Shown: positions 18,365 to 27,378, numbered from the stretch's first letter. The stretch is DNA of 64,000 nt from HGM04593 sp045636125 (GCA_045636125.1 JAZTWX010000016.1:1-64000); one strand, 5' to 3'. Notes: generated by a model not told the origin, from the sequence alone. A program made the numbers and translations.

Positions 18365-19126
18365 ATGAAACTCACTTTTCTTGGTACCGGAACATCGACC
18401 GGTGTTCCCGAAATTGGATGTTCGTGCGAGGTATGCTGTTCTACCGACAGCCGCGACGCGCGTTTGCGTTGTTCGGCAATGTTGCAGGCAGGCGATTCTA
18501 ATATTCTCATTGATTGCGGCCCCGATTTCCGCACACAAATGTTGCGCAACCCTTTCCCGAAAATAGATGCGGTGTTGCTCACGCACAAGCATTACGACCA
18601 CACGGGCGGTATTGACGACTTGCGTCCCTTTACACGTGCCGGCGAGCTTCCTATTTTTGCCGACCGTGAAACTGAAATGCAGGTGCGTTCGATGTTTCCA
18701 TACTGTTTTGCGACAAAGAAATACCCCGGTGTGCCCAATGTGGCGTTGCGCACAATAGATGCTCTTGAACCCTTCTCCGTTGCGGGAGTAGATGTGATGC
18801 CGGTGAGGGTTTTCCACGGGATGTATCCCATAATGGGTTTCCGTTTCGGCAAGCTTGCCTATATTACCGATATGAGCTATATTGAACCCGCGCAGCTCGA
18901 TAAATTGCGTGGAGTGGAGGTGCTTGTGATAAACGCCCTGCGCTTTTCGAAGCCGCACTGCACGCACCAGACTGTGTTGGAGGCTTTGTCAATTGTGCAG
19001 CAGATTGCGCCGCGTGAAACTTATTTCACCCATATGATGCACCACATTGGCCTGCACGCGAAAATAGAAAAGTGCCTGCCCGATAATGTTCATTTGGCTT
19101 ATGATGGGTTGGAGATAGAGATTTAG
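18365..19126 (+). CDS. Metallo-beta-lactamase-fold hydrolase, PhnP-like
   Basis: The 253-residue protein begins KLTFLGTGTSTGVPEIGC and has the metal motif THKHYDHTGG (HxHxDH) near residue 75, then later histidines in HMMHHIGLHA. This pattern is typical of the subgroup containing phosphoribosyl cyclic phosphodiesterase (PhnP) and related phosphodiesterases. No phosphonate genes are nearby, so the substrate is open. The cysteine-rich stretch CSCEVC after the first motif is also seen in PhnP-like proteins, where it binds structural zinc. It is coupled to murB by a 4-base gap. Confidence 0.85.
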   Translation: MKLTFLGTGTSTGVPEIGCSCEVCCSTDSRDARLRCSAMLQAGDSNILIDCGPDFRTQMLRNPFPKIDAVLLTHKHYDHTGGIDDLRPFTRAGELPIFADRETEMQVRSMFPYCFATKKYPGVPNVALRTIDALEPFSVAGVDVMPVRVFHGMYPIMGFRFGKLAYITDMSYIEPAQLDKLRGVEVLVINALRFSKPHCTHQTVLEALSIVQQIAPRETYFTHMMHHIGLHAKIEKCLPDNVHLAYDGLEIEI

Positions 19127-19266
19127 AATCTCTTGAAAACAACCTTGATTACACTTGTTGTATTTAATTTGTCTGCACGAATTTACGGTGTTATGCTTGT
19201 CTTAAAACCTCATTTGCGTTTAGTGAACCGCGGCTTTTTAGACAAATAGCCTTTTAATACACTCTG

Positions 19267-19312
19267 ATAAACAAGAAACGAGAATGAACAGTCATTCTCG
19301 TTTCTTGTTTAT
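19267..19312. terminator. Bidirectional terminator at the left edge of phage block 1
   Basis: Two perfect 21-base arms (19267-19287 and 19292-19312) flank a four-base loop. The right arm covers the terminase stop codon (19311-19309). The hairpin lies between the plus-strand host gene ending at 19126 and the minus-strand terminase. The gap 19127-19266 holds nothing else I recognise. Confidence 0.7.
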
Positions 19313-21327
19313 ATGCTGGCCTCGCTCACAATGCGTGTGCGGCTGTGCCCCCTGTTTTCTGTTGCCACGCGGTGAGGCAGCGGGTGGTTGTAACATGTCC
19401 ACACAAGGATGGCAGTTGCCATCACACGGTCGTCGTGGTTGCCCTCGACGGCGCCCATTTCACGGCCGTTCTCTTTTAGTTCGTAGAGGTCGAGCTCGTA
19501 TGTGGTTTCTATGCAGCGTTCAATGTAGAGCCCGTCGCGCAGTGCTTTCACAAGGAAATTTATTACCATTGGTTTTGTCGATGGGTTGGTGTGGAAGCCC
19601 CAGCGACGGGGGCGGCCTTGCCTTATCTCCTGTTGCGAGGTGCGGCAGTAGAGGTTGCTGTAATGCCCTGCAATTTCGCTCAAAATGTATTCGAAATTGT
19701 CGCCCTCGGTGCCCTCGGTTTCGAGTGTGTTGCTCTCTATCACAAGAAGGGCGTTGTTGTAGGCGCGGGCAATCTCCACGGCTTTCCACGCGAGCTTGTC
19801 GTGCTCAATGTGTCCGTGCCAGCAGGCTGCAATTTCGGGTACTCCGCCGTCGAGCATGGCAAGGCGGTCGGCTACAAGAATGCAGGAGTAATCGGCCTTG
19901 TCGCTTGTGCCACCAACATCCACTGTTACTATGTAGCGGTCGCGCAAGGGTGGCTCGTTGTCGGGCATAAGCCACACGCTCAAGTAATTGCTATCGTTGC
20001 TCTCGCCCGGTGCAAGCGGAACGAAACGGTATGTCTCCTCGCTTTTGCTTTTTGTGCCGGTTGTCTTTGCGTTGCTCACAATATCGCCCTTGAAGGGTGG
20101 TGGCAGGCAGCTGCGGCGTATGTTGTTTACATAAGAGAGGCGGAAGACGCGGCGGCCGGTGCTTTGGAAGGCCTCGGCTGCAGTGGACGGGAATTCCGAA
20201 AAGAGACGCCACTCGTCGGGCATTTCAAGGCGTTTGTCGCGGTACCAGGCTATTGCTTCCAGTGTAGCTCCAAGCTCAAAGAGCTGTCGTTCGTACTCGT
20301 TCAGGCTGTCGATGAGGGCGGGGTAGTCCTTGCTGTCAATGTCTTTGCTGTAGAGGTCTATGGTGTACCACGGAATAAATACCGGGGTGAAATTGTTGCG
20401 TCCCTCTTGTGCCTCAATCCAGGTGCGGTGGAAGAAGTTACCCACTCCTTTTGCAGTTGATTCGAGTACCTTCATTGTGTAAGAGCCGCTGGCTATTGAA
20501 CCGAAGATTGACTGTACAAGGTCTTCGGGTTTGCGGCCTTGCGTGGCTTTCCACAAACCCACTTCGGTGAGGTGAGCCATGCTTATATCCTCGCTACGCA
20601 GCGAGTCGGGCTTTTGCGACGAGCCTAATGAATAGCGGCTGTTGCTCCAGCTTATGACGCGGGTTTTCTGCGCTCCCTGGTAGGGGCTGGTGGTGAGCTG
20701 CCTGCCGCCTGTTGCCCAGCGTGGGTAGCGGCTAATTACTTTTGAGAGCATTCCTGCAACAATGGATGATTGTTTTTCAATGTCGCCGCAGATGACACTG
20801 TTCCAGTTGCGGCGGTGCACAAGCTGTATCCACAGCATATAGAGCTGTGTGAGTGTGCTTCCGCCCCATTGGCGTGCTTTGCACAGGATTATGTCTATGG
20901 GTCTTTCGGCGAGGCGCAGTTTCTCCATTGCGCTCAAATATATGCGTTGCGGACGGTTGAGGGTGAATGGAATGTCGCGCCCTTTTCCTTTGTCGGAAAT
21001 TGTGGTCATTGTCCTTGCCCAGTATTCAAAGTCGTGCTTTATGCGGGTGAGGCAGAAGTTGAGCCACAGTGTGAGTACCTGCTTGCTTGTGGTTGCTGTC
21101 CCTTTTATGTCGCGCAGATAGCCGGCTGCTCCTTTTTCAATGAGCTGCACAATCTCCTCGTCGCCGAGCATTGTCTGCGGGAGGTTTAAGTGTTGTATGG
21201 GGAACCCCTCAATCTCCACCCATTCGCGGGGAACGGCTGTTGAGCCTTCGCCTGTTATGGGATTGTAAACGGCTGAGATTGCTCCCAGCCGTTCGATGTT
21301 TTTTGCTATTATTTCTTCTTTTTTCAC
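19309..21327 (-). CDS. terL: Phage large terminase subunit (packaging ATPase/nuclease)
   Basis: Large terminase cuts concatemeric DNA and pumps it into proheads through the portal. The 672-residue protein has the ATPase in its N-terminal half: Walker A-like KARQWGGST at 150-158, a Walker B-like MAHLTE ending at Glu255, and the coupling motif EST at 289-291. The C-terminal nuclease has Asp470 (VTVDVGG), Glu531 (LVIESN) and Asp632/633 (HDDRVMATAI). All key residues are present and the frame is intact, so it may be active. It is the last gene of a four-gene minus-strand operon. The portal gene, normally adjacent, lies 28 kb away in block 2. Confidence 0.93.
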   Translation of the reverse strand: MKKEEIIAKNIERLGAISAVYNPITGEGSTAVPREWVEIEGFPIQHLNLPQTMLGDEEIVQLIEKGAAGYLRDIKGTATTSKQVLTLWLNFCLTRIKHDFEYWARTMTTISDKGKGRDIPFTLNRPQRIYLSAMEKLRLAERPIDIILCKARQWGGSTLTQLYMLWIQLVHRRNWNSVICGDIEKQSSIVAGMLSKVISRYPRWATGGRQLTTSPYQGAQKTRVISWSNSRYSLGSSQKPDSLRSEDISMAHLTEVGLWKATQGRKPEDLVQSIFGSIASGSYTMKVLESTAKGVGNFFHRTWIEAQEGRNNFTPVFIPWYTIDLYSKDIDSKDYPALIDSLNEYERQLFELGATLEAIAWYRDKRLEMPDEWRLFSEFPSTAAEAFQSTGRRVFRLSYVNNIRRSCLPPPFKGDIVSNAKTTGTKSKSEETYRFVPLAPGESNDSNYLSVWLMPDNEPPLRDRYIVTVDVGGTSDKADYSCILVADRLAMLDGGVPEIAACWHGHIEHDKLAWKAVEIARAYNNALLVIESNTLETEGTEGDNFEYILSEIAGHYSNLYCRTSQQEIRQGRPRRWGFHTNPSTKPMVINFLVKALRDGLYIERCIETTYELDLYELKENGREMGAVEGNHDDRVMATAILVWTCYNHPLPHRVATENRGHSRTRIVSEASI

Positions 21328-21328
21328 G

Positions 21329-21805
21329 TTATATGCCTGCTAAATTTGTAGAACGTCGGCGTACCGGTGTGCTGTTGTAGAATTTTGCAAAGAGGTGCTG
21401 AACATTGCTCTCCAGGCTCTGCCGCATTATCATATAAGGTTGAGCCATAATGGGCTGTCGAATCTGTAGCCACTGCATAAGTGTTTCGTTGACAAGGTAG
21501 TCGGTTATTGCCTGTTTGAGCAGTGGAAGCAGGTGAGCGCGCCCCTCGTTGGCTGTTTCGAAAGTGAGCTCTATGTACTCATTTTCAATTGTGTAGGTGA
21601 TAGAAGAGAAACGAAGAGCAACAGCAGTGACAAGTTCGTTCAATGCTCTTGTTATGAACATAACGAAAAGCTCTCTTTCATCGTTGCTGCTTTGCAGGGT
21701 GTCGGCGTCGGCGTCTTTTCGCTTCGCCGCATCGCCCAAATAATAGTTTTTCAGGTCTATCTGCTGTTGCAGCTCGTCTCTCTTTATAAGTATAGTGTTT
21801 GTCAT
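21329..21805 (-). CDS. Phage-block protein, member of a three-copy family (copy 1)
   Basis: The 158-residue product shares a layout with the genes at 21813 and 30591: a helical N-terminus, a middle ALNELV-type helix, a beta segment (YTIENEYIELTFETA), and a helix TDYLVNETLMQWLQ. The closest parallel is FLVHRTLQQWF in copy 2 and FLLHSLLARWF in copy 3. It lies 1 base upstream of the terminase gene, so a structural or packaging role is likely but unproven. No known family is recognised. Confidence 0.75.
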   Translation of the reverse strand: MTNTILIKRDELQQQIDLKNYYLGDAAKRKDADADTLQSSNDERELFVMFITRALNELVTAVALRFSSITYTIENEYIELTFETANEGRAHLLPLLKQAITDYLVNETLMQWLQIRQPIMAQPYMIMRQSLESNVQHLFAKFYNSTPVRRRSTNLAGI

Positions 21806-21812
21806 AGTGTAG

Positions 21813-22322
21813 TTACAGGTTTATGTTGCCGCTGCTGTTTGTGCGCTTTATCTGTGGCCTTGAACGCAGAGTGAGCAGTTCGCGCAAGTGAACCATTGCT
21901 GTTTGTGCTTCGGCTGCTTGCAAGGCTGCCTCCTCGGGGCGGTGTTGCACGAACCACTGTTGCAGCGTGCGGTGCACAAGAAAGTTCTCTATGCTCTTTT
22001 CTACGTTCGCTGTGGCGGAGGTGGGGAAAAGCTCGGGTGCTGCAATGGTGAATGTGTACTCTTTGCTCTCTTCGCTGTTCTCTTCACCATTCTGGCCGGC
22101 GAGGAATTGTGCAAAGTAGCGCGAGAGGATTGTACCCGTTTCGTTCAATGCGTTTTCAATGTGGTCGCCCATTTGAGTGGCGTCGTCGGCAGATGCTTGC
22201 ATTGATGCCGCCTGTTTGTCGGGCAGGCCTGCGTTGCGTCGTGCTTCGCCTGTGTAGTGCGTGTATAGCTTTATGCGGTCGACAATGTTCTTGTGTCTTA
22301 TGCTGAATGTAATATCCTTCAT
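21813..22322 (-). CDS. Phage-block protein, member of a three-copy family (copy 2)
   Basis: The 169-residue product has the same plan as its neighbour: an ENALNETGTILS helix, then YTFTIAAPELFP, then NFLVHRTLQQWFVQHRPEEA. The linker after residue 75 is acidic (GQNGEENSEESKE). It sits 7 bases from copy 1 and 11 bases from the upstream gene, so all four minus-strand genes are probably one transcript. Function unknown; head-completion or tail-completion protein is one possibility. Confidence 0.72.
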   Translation of the reverse strand: MKDITFSIRHKNIVDRIKLYTHYTGEARRNAGLPDKQAASMQASADDATQMGDHIENALNETGTILSRYFAQFLAGQNGEENSEESKEYTFTIAAPELFPTSATANVEKSIENFLVHRTLQQWFVQHRPEEAALQAAEAQTAMVHLRELLTLRSRPQIKRTNSSGNINL

Positions 22323-22333
22323 CTTTGCTTTTA

Positions 22334-22756
22334 TTATGCTGTTGCGCGGCTGCGTTCGCGCAATGTCTTGTACACAATACCTCGGAAAGTATCTACATCG
22401 AGGTAGAACGACGGCGCGGGTTCTTCTATTATGCGCTCGAGGATGAGGTAACGATAGTGGTTCTTCGACTCCTTTATGCGGTTTATGTACCTTTTGTAAA
22501 TCTCCTTGTACATTTCGAGCTTATTGGCGTTCACAATGGGAATTTTCTTTTTGCGTGCCATAAGTGAAACGTAGCGGCGTGCGTTTTCAAATGTTACGTA
22601 AAAACGTGGCGCGCAGCTCTTCACTGCAAGTTCAATTACCTCGTTCTGTGTCACAAGCGGATTCTCTTTGCGAACCTCTCTCATTGTCTCGAAGAATGCA
22701 TTTGTCACATCCTCCTTACGCATTTTGCGTACTGATTGATTTTCCTTCTCTTTCAT
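22334..22756 (-). CDS. Basic helical protein, candidate small terminase or regulator
   Basis: From ATG 22756 (MKEKENQSVRKMRKEDVTNA) the product is 140 residues, rich in Lys and Arg and predicted helical. ALVEL-type helices such as NEVIELAVKSCAP and RFYVTFENARRYVSLMARKKK could form a DNA-binding domain. It is the first gene of the terminase operon, the usual place of a small terminase subunit. I do not recognise the family, so the name is only positional. An upstream in-frame start at 22822 would run through the operator and promoter and is rejected. Confidence 0.6.
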   Translation of the reverse strand: MKEKENQSVRKMRKEDVTNAFFETMREVRKENPLVTQNEVIELAVKSCAPRFYVTFENARRYVSLMARKKKIPIVNANKLEMYKEIYKRYINRIKESKNHYRYLILERIIEEPAPSFYLDVDTFRGIVYKTLRERSRATA

Positions 22757-22777
22757 AGTGCTTTTGTGTTTGTGTTG

Positions 22778-22785
22778 CAAAGATA
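22778..22785 (-). promoter_or_regulatory. -7 box of the minus-strand terminase operon
   Basis: Read on the minus strand the sequence is TATCTTTG, a perfect TAnnTTTG box, 22 bases upstream of the start codon at 22756. The operator-like palindrome at 22787-22802 lies directly upstream of it, where a bound repressor would block polymerase. Confidence 0.6.
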
Positions 22786-22786
22786 A

Positions 22787-22802
22787 TAGCCAAATGTGGC
22801 TA
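22787..22802. promoter_or_regulatory. Operator-like inverted repeat TAGC-N8-GCTA (site A)
   Basis: TAGCCAAATGTGGCTA is a perfect 5+6+5 inverted repeat. The same TAGC-N8-GCTA pattern occurs at 31871-31886, and related sites at 31755 and 31808, beside the repressor gene. Site A lies in the divergent region between the terminase and capsid operons. Binding of the repressor is inference. Confidence 0.6.
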
Positions 22803-23074
22803 AAAGGTTGCCATTTTGCCAATTATTGCATAGTTGTGCAGTTTTTGGAATATATGCGATGTGAGCTGAGTAATATGGTTGTTGGTTTGTTGGCGGAAAG
22901 CGGTTCTTGTAGCATAATGCACCTGCGTGTGCACTCCTTTTATATAATAGGGCAGTGCTGTGCTTTTTGGTATTATAGCAAGTTGAGATTTGTATTTTGA
23001 CAACCTTGTACCTCTCTTTTGATATTTCCTTTGCCGACGGAAATAATTCACTCTTAATTAACACAAATTACTGT
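22803..23074. other. Divergent intergenic region of phage block 1
   Basis: No gene is seen. A possible plus-strand promoter for the capsid operon is TTTG at 22966-22969 and a seven-base TATTTTG at 22993-22999, 23 bases apart, which is an imperfect match. The leader to 23075 would be about 75 bases. No second TAGC-N8-GCTA site is visible here. Confidence 0.35.
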
Positions 23075-23848
23075 ATGAAAAAGAATTTTGAAAATGTGAT
23101 TGAACCTGCTGCCCTTGACGGTGAGAATGGGGCGGAGCAGGCTGTTGCGGTTTCTCCCGGCGGGGCACAATATGAGGCTTTGGAGCTGGGCCTGAAGAAT
23201 TTCTTTGGCGAAGGTTTCGATATCAACGACAAACTCTCGCAGGAGCTTCTTTTGGAACATCTGTTTATGAACCGTGAACAGAATGAGCGCTTGGCCGAGG
23301 TGTTGGGCAATGACCCTCGTCTTGCGCAGATGCTTGCCGATATGGTAGATGGAAAGAGAAACGCTCACTCGGCAATGGCACGTTATTTCGGTAGCTCAAT
23401 GATGACGGTTGACGAGGGCTCTCCCGAATTCGAGGAGATGATGCAGGCCGATGAGGAGCGCCGAGAAGAGGTGTTGCGCATTGCCAATGACCGTCGTGAG
23501 TACGAACAGAATCTCGAGGCGAGCCGTGGTGTCATAGAACAGTTCTGCAAGGAGCGTGGCTACGAGCCTGCCGAGTTTATGGACAGCGTGTGGGAAAAGA
23601 TTGTAATGCCCATCCTTTCGGGCAGTTACTCGCACGATGTGTGCGTGGCTCTGGAACACGCTATGAATTACGATCGCGATGTGGAGGATGCCTTTGCTGC
23701 GGGCGACATTAAAGGGCGTAACACCAATATACAACGCCTGCGCCAGGATTTTGGCGATGGAATGCCCAAGGGAATGAGCAGTGCTGCTCCCGACACTGCC
23801 CGTCGCCGTCGCCGAAACTCTTTGATAGAGGATGCTTTGAATGCTTAA
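23075..23848 (+). CDS. Probable phage scaffolding protein
   Basis: Scaffold proteins guide capsid assembly and leave before or during packaging. This 257-residue protein is strongly acidic, mostly helical with coiled-coil stretches (EEMMQADEERREEVLRIAND) and ends in a basic patch (DTARRRRRNSLIEDAL), the usual make-up of P22-type scaffolds, whose basic end binds the coat protein. It lies directly before the major capsid gene. ATG 23075 is chosen; the in-frame upstream start at 22997 adds an unlikely, promoter-overlapping extension. Confidence 0.75.
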   Translation: MKKNFENVIEPAALDGENGAEQAVAVSPGGAQYEALELGLKNFFGEGFDINDKLSQELLLEHLFMNREQNERLAEVLGNDPRLAQMLADMVDGKRNAHSAMARYFGSSMMTVDEGSPEFEEMMQADEERREEVLRIANDRREYEQNLEASRGVIEQFCKERGYEPAEFMDSVWEKIVMPILSGSYSHDVCVALEHAMNYDRDVEDAFAAGDIKGRNTNIQRLRQDFGDGMPKGMSSAAPDTARRRRRNSLIEDALNA

Positions 23849-23876
23849 CTTTTTTAATATCTAATTTTTTTACACA

Positions 23877-25499
23877 ATGAAAAAAATCTTTGTTTTTTGC
23901 AAGAAGAACCCATTGTTTGTTCTTCTTTCGTTAGTAGCTGTTGCTCTTGCGCTTTTTGCCGATGAGCAGGCGGGGTTGTCGTTGGCTATGGCCACAGTGG
24001 TTGCTCCCGGTAAGGTGAAGCCTTCGAGGGGTATAGGTGGCTTGCCTACACAGGGTATAGGCGACGCAACAACAGTGTCGAATGCGTCGGAGTTGAGCCC
24101 CAACCTCATCGACGCCGAGGTTGACGAGCAGATTGTGTCAATTGCCAGCGACGAGAGCGTTATCGACACCATTAAAAGAAAGGTGCGCAGGCAGGTGCGC
24201 GTGACATCGTTCGAGGTCGATCATTACCTCATTGACGACAAACGCTCAAAGGCCTACACCAACGAGGTGTACAATGGTATGAATGCCACCCGCGCCGAAA
24301 TCCCTTTTGCCACCACAGGCGAGAGAAAAATTTTCCAGGAGTATTTTACCGCAATCTGTAAGGGCGTGAACGGTTACGATTCAACCGGACAAATAGAGAT
24401 GCCCGGAGTTGACCTTATGCTCTTCTTTGTTGGAAAGAACAGCACCACTGAGGCTCCCATTGCGATGGCTGTAAATGGTCCCAAACAGAATGCAACCGAC
24501 GATTATTGCGTGGTTCCCACAATCCCTGCCGGCACCGAAGTTATTCTGCTCTCATCGGCAGCCTATGAGACACAGAAATTCATTGCTCCCAGCACCATTG
24601 TTCCTGTGCCCGAGCGTATGTATTTGCAGAAACAGCTGTGCAACAGCATTGTGAGCGACTATTTCATTGCACAGAAGAAACGAACCAATTTCAACAAGGC
24701 ACAGATTGCCGAGGCTATCTTGCGTCAGTTCCGTTTGGAAAGCTGCCGTACCGCTTGGGTGGGACAGCCCGGTAAGTTCAAGGTGCAGGCAATGGATGCG
24801 TCGATGGGCTACCAGTGGGACTATTTCTCTAAGGGTATACGTTGGCAGTTCAAGCGTCAGTATGACCTTGCCTCTAAAATTACCTTTGCCGACCTCATCA
24901 ACCTCTCGATGGTGAAATTTACCGGCTTCAATTGTACCAAAAAGGCTATATGGTTGCTTGGCAAGCAGTTGCTCAACGATATTCAGAAGATTGACCTCAC
25001 GCTGCACAAGAATATCAGCGTTACAAACGGTAACACTTTCGGCATTGAGTGCACGCGCATACACACTGTGTTCGGTGAGATTGATCTTGTTCACGACCCC
25101 ACACTTGATGCTCTTGGCTATTCCAATTGCGGTGGCTTGATTGATGCCAACGGCCTTGTGCGTTACTATATGAAGAACGAGGATGCAAAGACCGAAAATG
25201 TGGAGGGCGAGGAGGCAAGCCGCCAGGTGGTGATGACTATCGACTGCCTCTGCCTCAAAGGCTACAGCCACATTTGGGTGAACGGCTCGGCCAGCGAGAG
25301 TGATATCCCCGGAACATCGCGTGTGGTGAGCTCGGCAACATTGCCCGAATCGCCCAATACAAACGACGTGGTTGTGCTCACAGCCGATGTCACACGTGTG
25401 GTTAACGGCGAGCAGAAATTGTGGTTCTCGGCGGGTTGTGTGGTTACTTACAATGGCTCTACTTGGGTGGAATATACCGGTGAAATTGTTGCAGCCTGA
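23877..25499 (+). CDS. Phage major capsid protein (HK97-fold family, inferred)
   Basis: The 540-residue protein lies between the scaffold and small head genes, the position of the coat protein, and its length and mixed alpha/beta composition fit. Stretches such as QIVSIASDESVIDTIKRKVR and YLIDDKRSKAYTNEVYNGM resemble coat proteins of Bacteroidales phages. It carries an unusual N-terminus: KKNPLFVLLSLVAVALALFA at about residues 9-28 looks like a signal or membrane segment. Met38 (MATVVAPGKVKPSRG) could be the true start or the product of processing. The C-terminal 100 residues are beta-rich. Fold assignment is inferred from context. Confidence 0.78.
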   Translation: MKKIFVFCKKNPLFVLLSLVAVALALFADEQAGLSLAMATVVAPGKVKPSRGIGGLPTQGIGDATTVSNASELSPNLIDAEVDEQIVSIASDESVIDTIKRKVRRQVRVTSFEVDHYLIDDKRSKAYTNEVYNGMNATRAEIPFATTGERKIFQEYFTAICKGVNGYDSTGQIEMPGVDLMLFFVGKNSTTEAPIAMAVNGPKQNATDDYCVVPTIPAGTEVILLSSAAYETQKFIAPSTIVPVPERMYLQKQLCNSIVSDYFIAQKKRTNFNKAQIAEAILRQFRLESCRTAWVGQPGKFKVQAMDASMGYQWDYFSKGIRWQFKRQYDLASKITFADLINLSMVKFTGFNCTKKAIWLLGKQLLNDIQKIDLTLHKNISVTNGNTFGIECTRIHTVFGEIDLVHDPTLDALGYSNCGGLIDANGLVRYYMKNEDAKTENVEGEEASRQVVMTIDCLCLKGYSHIWVNGSASESDIPGTSRVVSSATLPESPNTNDVVVLTADVTRVVNGEQKLWFSAGCVVTYNGSTWVEYTGEIVAA

Positions 25500-25554
25500 T
25501 GTTTTTAATGTGCGGTGCGCCCAGTGGCGCACCGCCTGAAAAAGAATAAATTAT

Positions 25555-25959
25555 ATGGGAAAAAAAGTTACATACGAAATTCACGGACAGGTCGAAAGGA
25601 ATAGTTTTTTCAGAGTGGGCAAGGCTCTTATAAGAGTGGAATTTACCGGTGGTATGATAAACTCCACTGGCTCTTACCCCGCGCAGTATTCAACCGATAA
25701 CCCTCTCTACCAGCAGGCAATTGAGGCCAGCGAGGCTTTCCGCAGGGGTGAGATTAAACGTGGAAAGGTGGAGAATACAGTATCAGTTGCCGAGCAGGCT
25801 AAAGATACGACTCCCTACACTGACGTTGTTAATCTGCAGCAGGCCCGTTCGGTACTCATTGCCGAACCTTATAATTGCTCGCTTTCCGTATTGCAGAACA
25901 AGGCTGCAGTGAAGGCTGTTGCCGACGAGAAGGGCGTCTCTTTTCCTAATTGGTTATGA
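25555..25959 (+). CDS. Small phage head protein
   Basis: The 134-residue product starts MGKKVTYEIHGQVERNSFFRVG, with beta strands in the first 50 residues, and ends in a helical segment. Similar short proteins after the major capsid gene in Bacteroidales phages may decorate or complete the head. I cannot name the family. Its stop overlaps the next start as ATGA. Confidence 0.65.
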   Translation: MGKKVTYEIHGQVERNSFFRVGKALIRVEFTGGMINSTGSYPAQYSTDNPLYQQAIEASEAFRRGEIKRGKVENTVSVAEQAKDTTPYTDVVNLQQARSVLIAEPYNCSLSVLQNKAAVKAVADEKGVSFPNWL

Positions 25960-26606
25960 TTACTACTGACGAGTTGGTTAAAAAAGTGCGCCTGCTTGTG
26001 AACGAGCCCGACGACGATGCTGCACTTAATCTATTGAGCGAGGATACTCGCTCGATAGATTCCACAATAAGGGGGTTATTGGGTGATGCGGTGCTTTTTG
26101 TTCAGCAGCATAAGGAGCAGGGTGCAGTGAACCCTAAAGATTATGCCCCCGCCGATGGTGCTTTGACGGACAACGGTGACGGAACGGGAGAAATTCTCCT
26201 GCCCGCCGATTTTGTGGAGTTACTGCAGGTGCAGTTGAAGGGGTGGGAACGCCCTTGCACGCAGCTCTTCCCCGCATCCTCGGCTGTGGCTCTTGCGCAG
26301 GGCAATGTAAATACCCGTGGCGGTTGTTCGCGTCCGGTGTGTGTCGAGGGGATGAACGCCGAAGCCTCACCCGTGATGTGTTACTATTCTCTGCCGGCGG
26401 GTACGGCTCCCGTGGTGCAGAGCTTTGTGTACGAGGCTGCCTTTGATGAGGCTGTGGGGCTGAACACGCGCCCGTCCAACCCTCTGGTGCAGGCGGTGGT
26501 GTATGAGTGTGCGGCGTTGCTTTATAATGTGTTTGAAAAGAGTGCGGCGGCAAACAATTTTATGGCGCTTGCGCTGTCGTGGTGTAAAAAAGAGAGAAAC
26601 GGTTAA
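25956..26606 (+). CDS. Probable head-tail connector (adaptor) protein
   Basis: The 216-residue protein starts MITTDELVKKVRLLVNEPDDD. Its layout resembles gp4/gp6-type adaptors that sit under the portal: helices first, then a beta region around EILLPADFVELLQVQLKGW, then the helix VVYECAALLYNVFEKS. ATG 25956 forms a 4-base ATGA overlap with the previous stop, which supports this start. The assignment rests on size, order and pattern rather than a strong motif. Confidence 0.68.
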   Translation: MITTDELVKKVRLLVNEPDDDAALNLLSEDTRSIDSTIRGLLGDAVLFVQQHKEQGAVNPKDYAPADGALTDNGDGTGEILLPADFVELLQVQLKGWERPCTQLFPASSAVALAQGNVNTRGGCSRPVCVEGMNAEASPVMCYYSLPAGTAPVVQSFVYEAAFDEAVGLNTRPSNPLVQAVVYECAALLYNVFEKSAAANNFMALALSWCKKERNG

Positions 26607-26611
26607 TTGCT

Positions 26612-26893
26612 ATGGCTATTGTAAGTTTGAATTTTGTGAAGAACGGGAATTGCTGGGAAACGGAGCCTTTGGTGTGCAAGGGTGGTGATGTGAGGGTGAG
26701 AGTGCACAAGAAAGGCCCTTATCCGGTGAGCCTGCTGGTGAGTATCGACGGCGAGGAAGAATATATAAAACACGACGATTTCGGGCTCGATGAGCAGAAG
26801 TGTGAAATAACAATCGAGGGTGCTATCAAGGGACAATATATAATGTTCGGCTCGCGCAGTGAATTCACTCTCGTGAAATGTCTTGAACAATAA
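26612..26893 (+). CDS. Small beta-rich phage protein
   Basis: A 93-residue protein with alternating strands (VRVRVHKKGPYPVSLLVSIDG, then CEITIEGAIKGQYIMFGSRS). The gene is 5 bases after the adaptor and 11 bases before the holin, inside the capsid operon. A minor head or tail role is likely; function is not recognisable. Confidence 0.6.
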   Translation: MAIVSLNFVKNGNCWETEPLVCKGGDVRVRVHKKGPYPVSLLVSIDGEEEYIKHDDFGLDEQKCEITIEGAIKGQYIMFGSRSEFTLVKCLEQ

Positions 26894-26904
26894 AATGTGG
26901 AAAA

Positions 26905-27378
26905 ATGGACACTGTGAAATTGGTTGCAGCTTCGCTTTTTGCTAATATCGCGGGCCTGCTCTTTCCAATAAAGAACGACATTTTCGGTCTTGTGCTGCTC
27001 TTTACTCTGAATTTTGCCGTGGGGCTTTTTGCCGACCTTTGCAATCACCGCGACTGGAGTTTTCGCAAGGCTTTCTGCTTCTTCCGCGATGCTGCGGTAT
27101 ATTTTGTAATGGTTGCCTCGATATACCTTCTTGGCCATTTGAAAGGCGAGGAGCAGGCGGCGGTGCATTGCGTGTCGTTCATGATATATGTGGCAATATA
27201 TTTCTACGGGACAAACATTCTGCGCAATGCTCGTATGGTTACAAACGAGCGCAGCACCCTGTTTCGTGTACTCGACTTTTTGTATTACATATTCAGCTTG
27301 AAAGTGCTTGAAAAGAGTGGTTGGCTCAGAGAATATTTTGAAATGTATGAGAGTGGCAAGAGTGGTGGCGCTGTTTAG
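26905..27378 (+). CDS. Phage holin family protein
   Basis: Holins make holes in the inner membrane that time lysis. The 157-residue protein has several hydrophobic helices (LVAASLFANIAGLLFPI, FGLVLLFTLNFAVGLFADL, YFVMVASIYLLGHL and IYVAIYFYGTNIL) and a charged C-terminus, like holins common in Bacteroidetes prophages. The last 32 bases overlap the spanin gene. No endolysin gene is visible next to it. Confidence 0.78.
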   Translation: MDTVKLVAASLFANIAGLLFPIKNDIFGLVLLFTLNFAVGLFADLCNHRDWSFRKAFCFFRDAAVYFVMVASIYLLGHLKGEEQAAVHCVSFMIYVAIYFYGTNILRNARMVTNERSTLFRVLDFLYYIFSLKVLEKSGWLREYFEMYESGKSGGAV

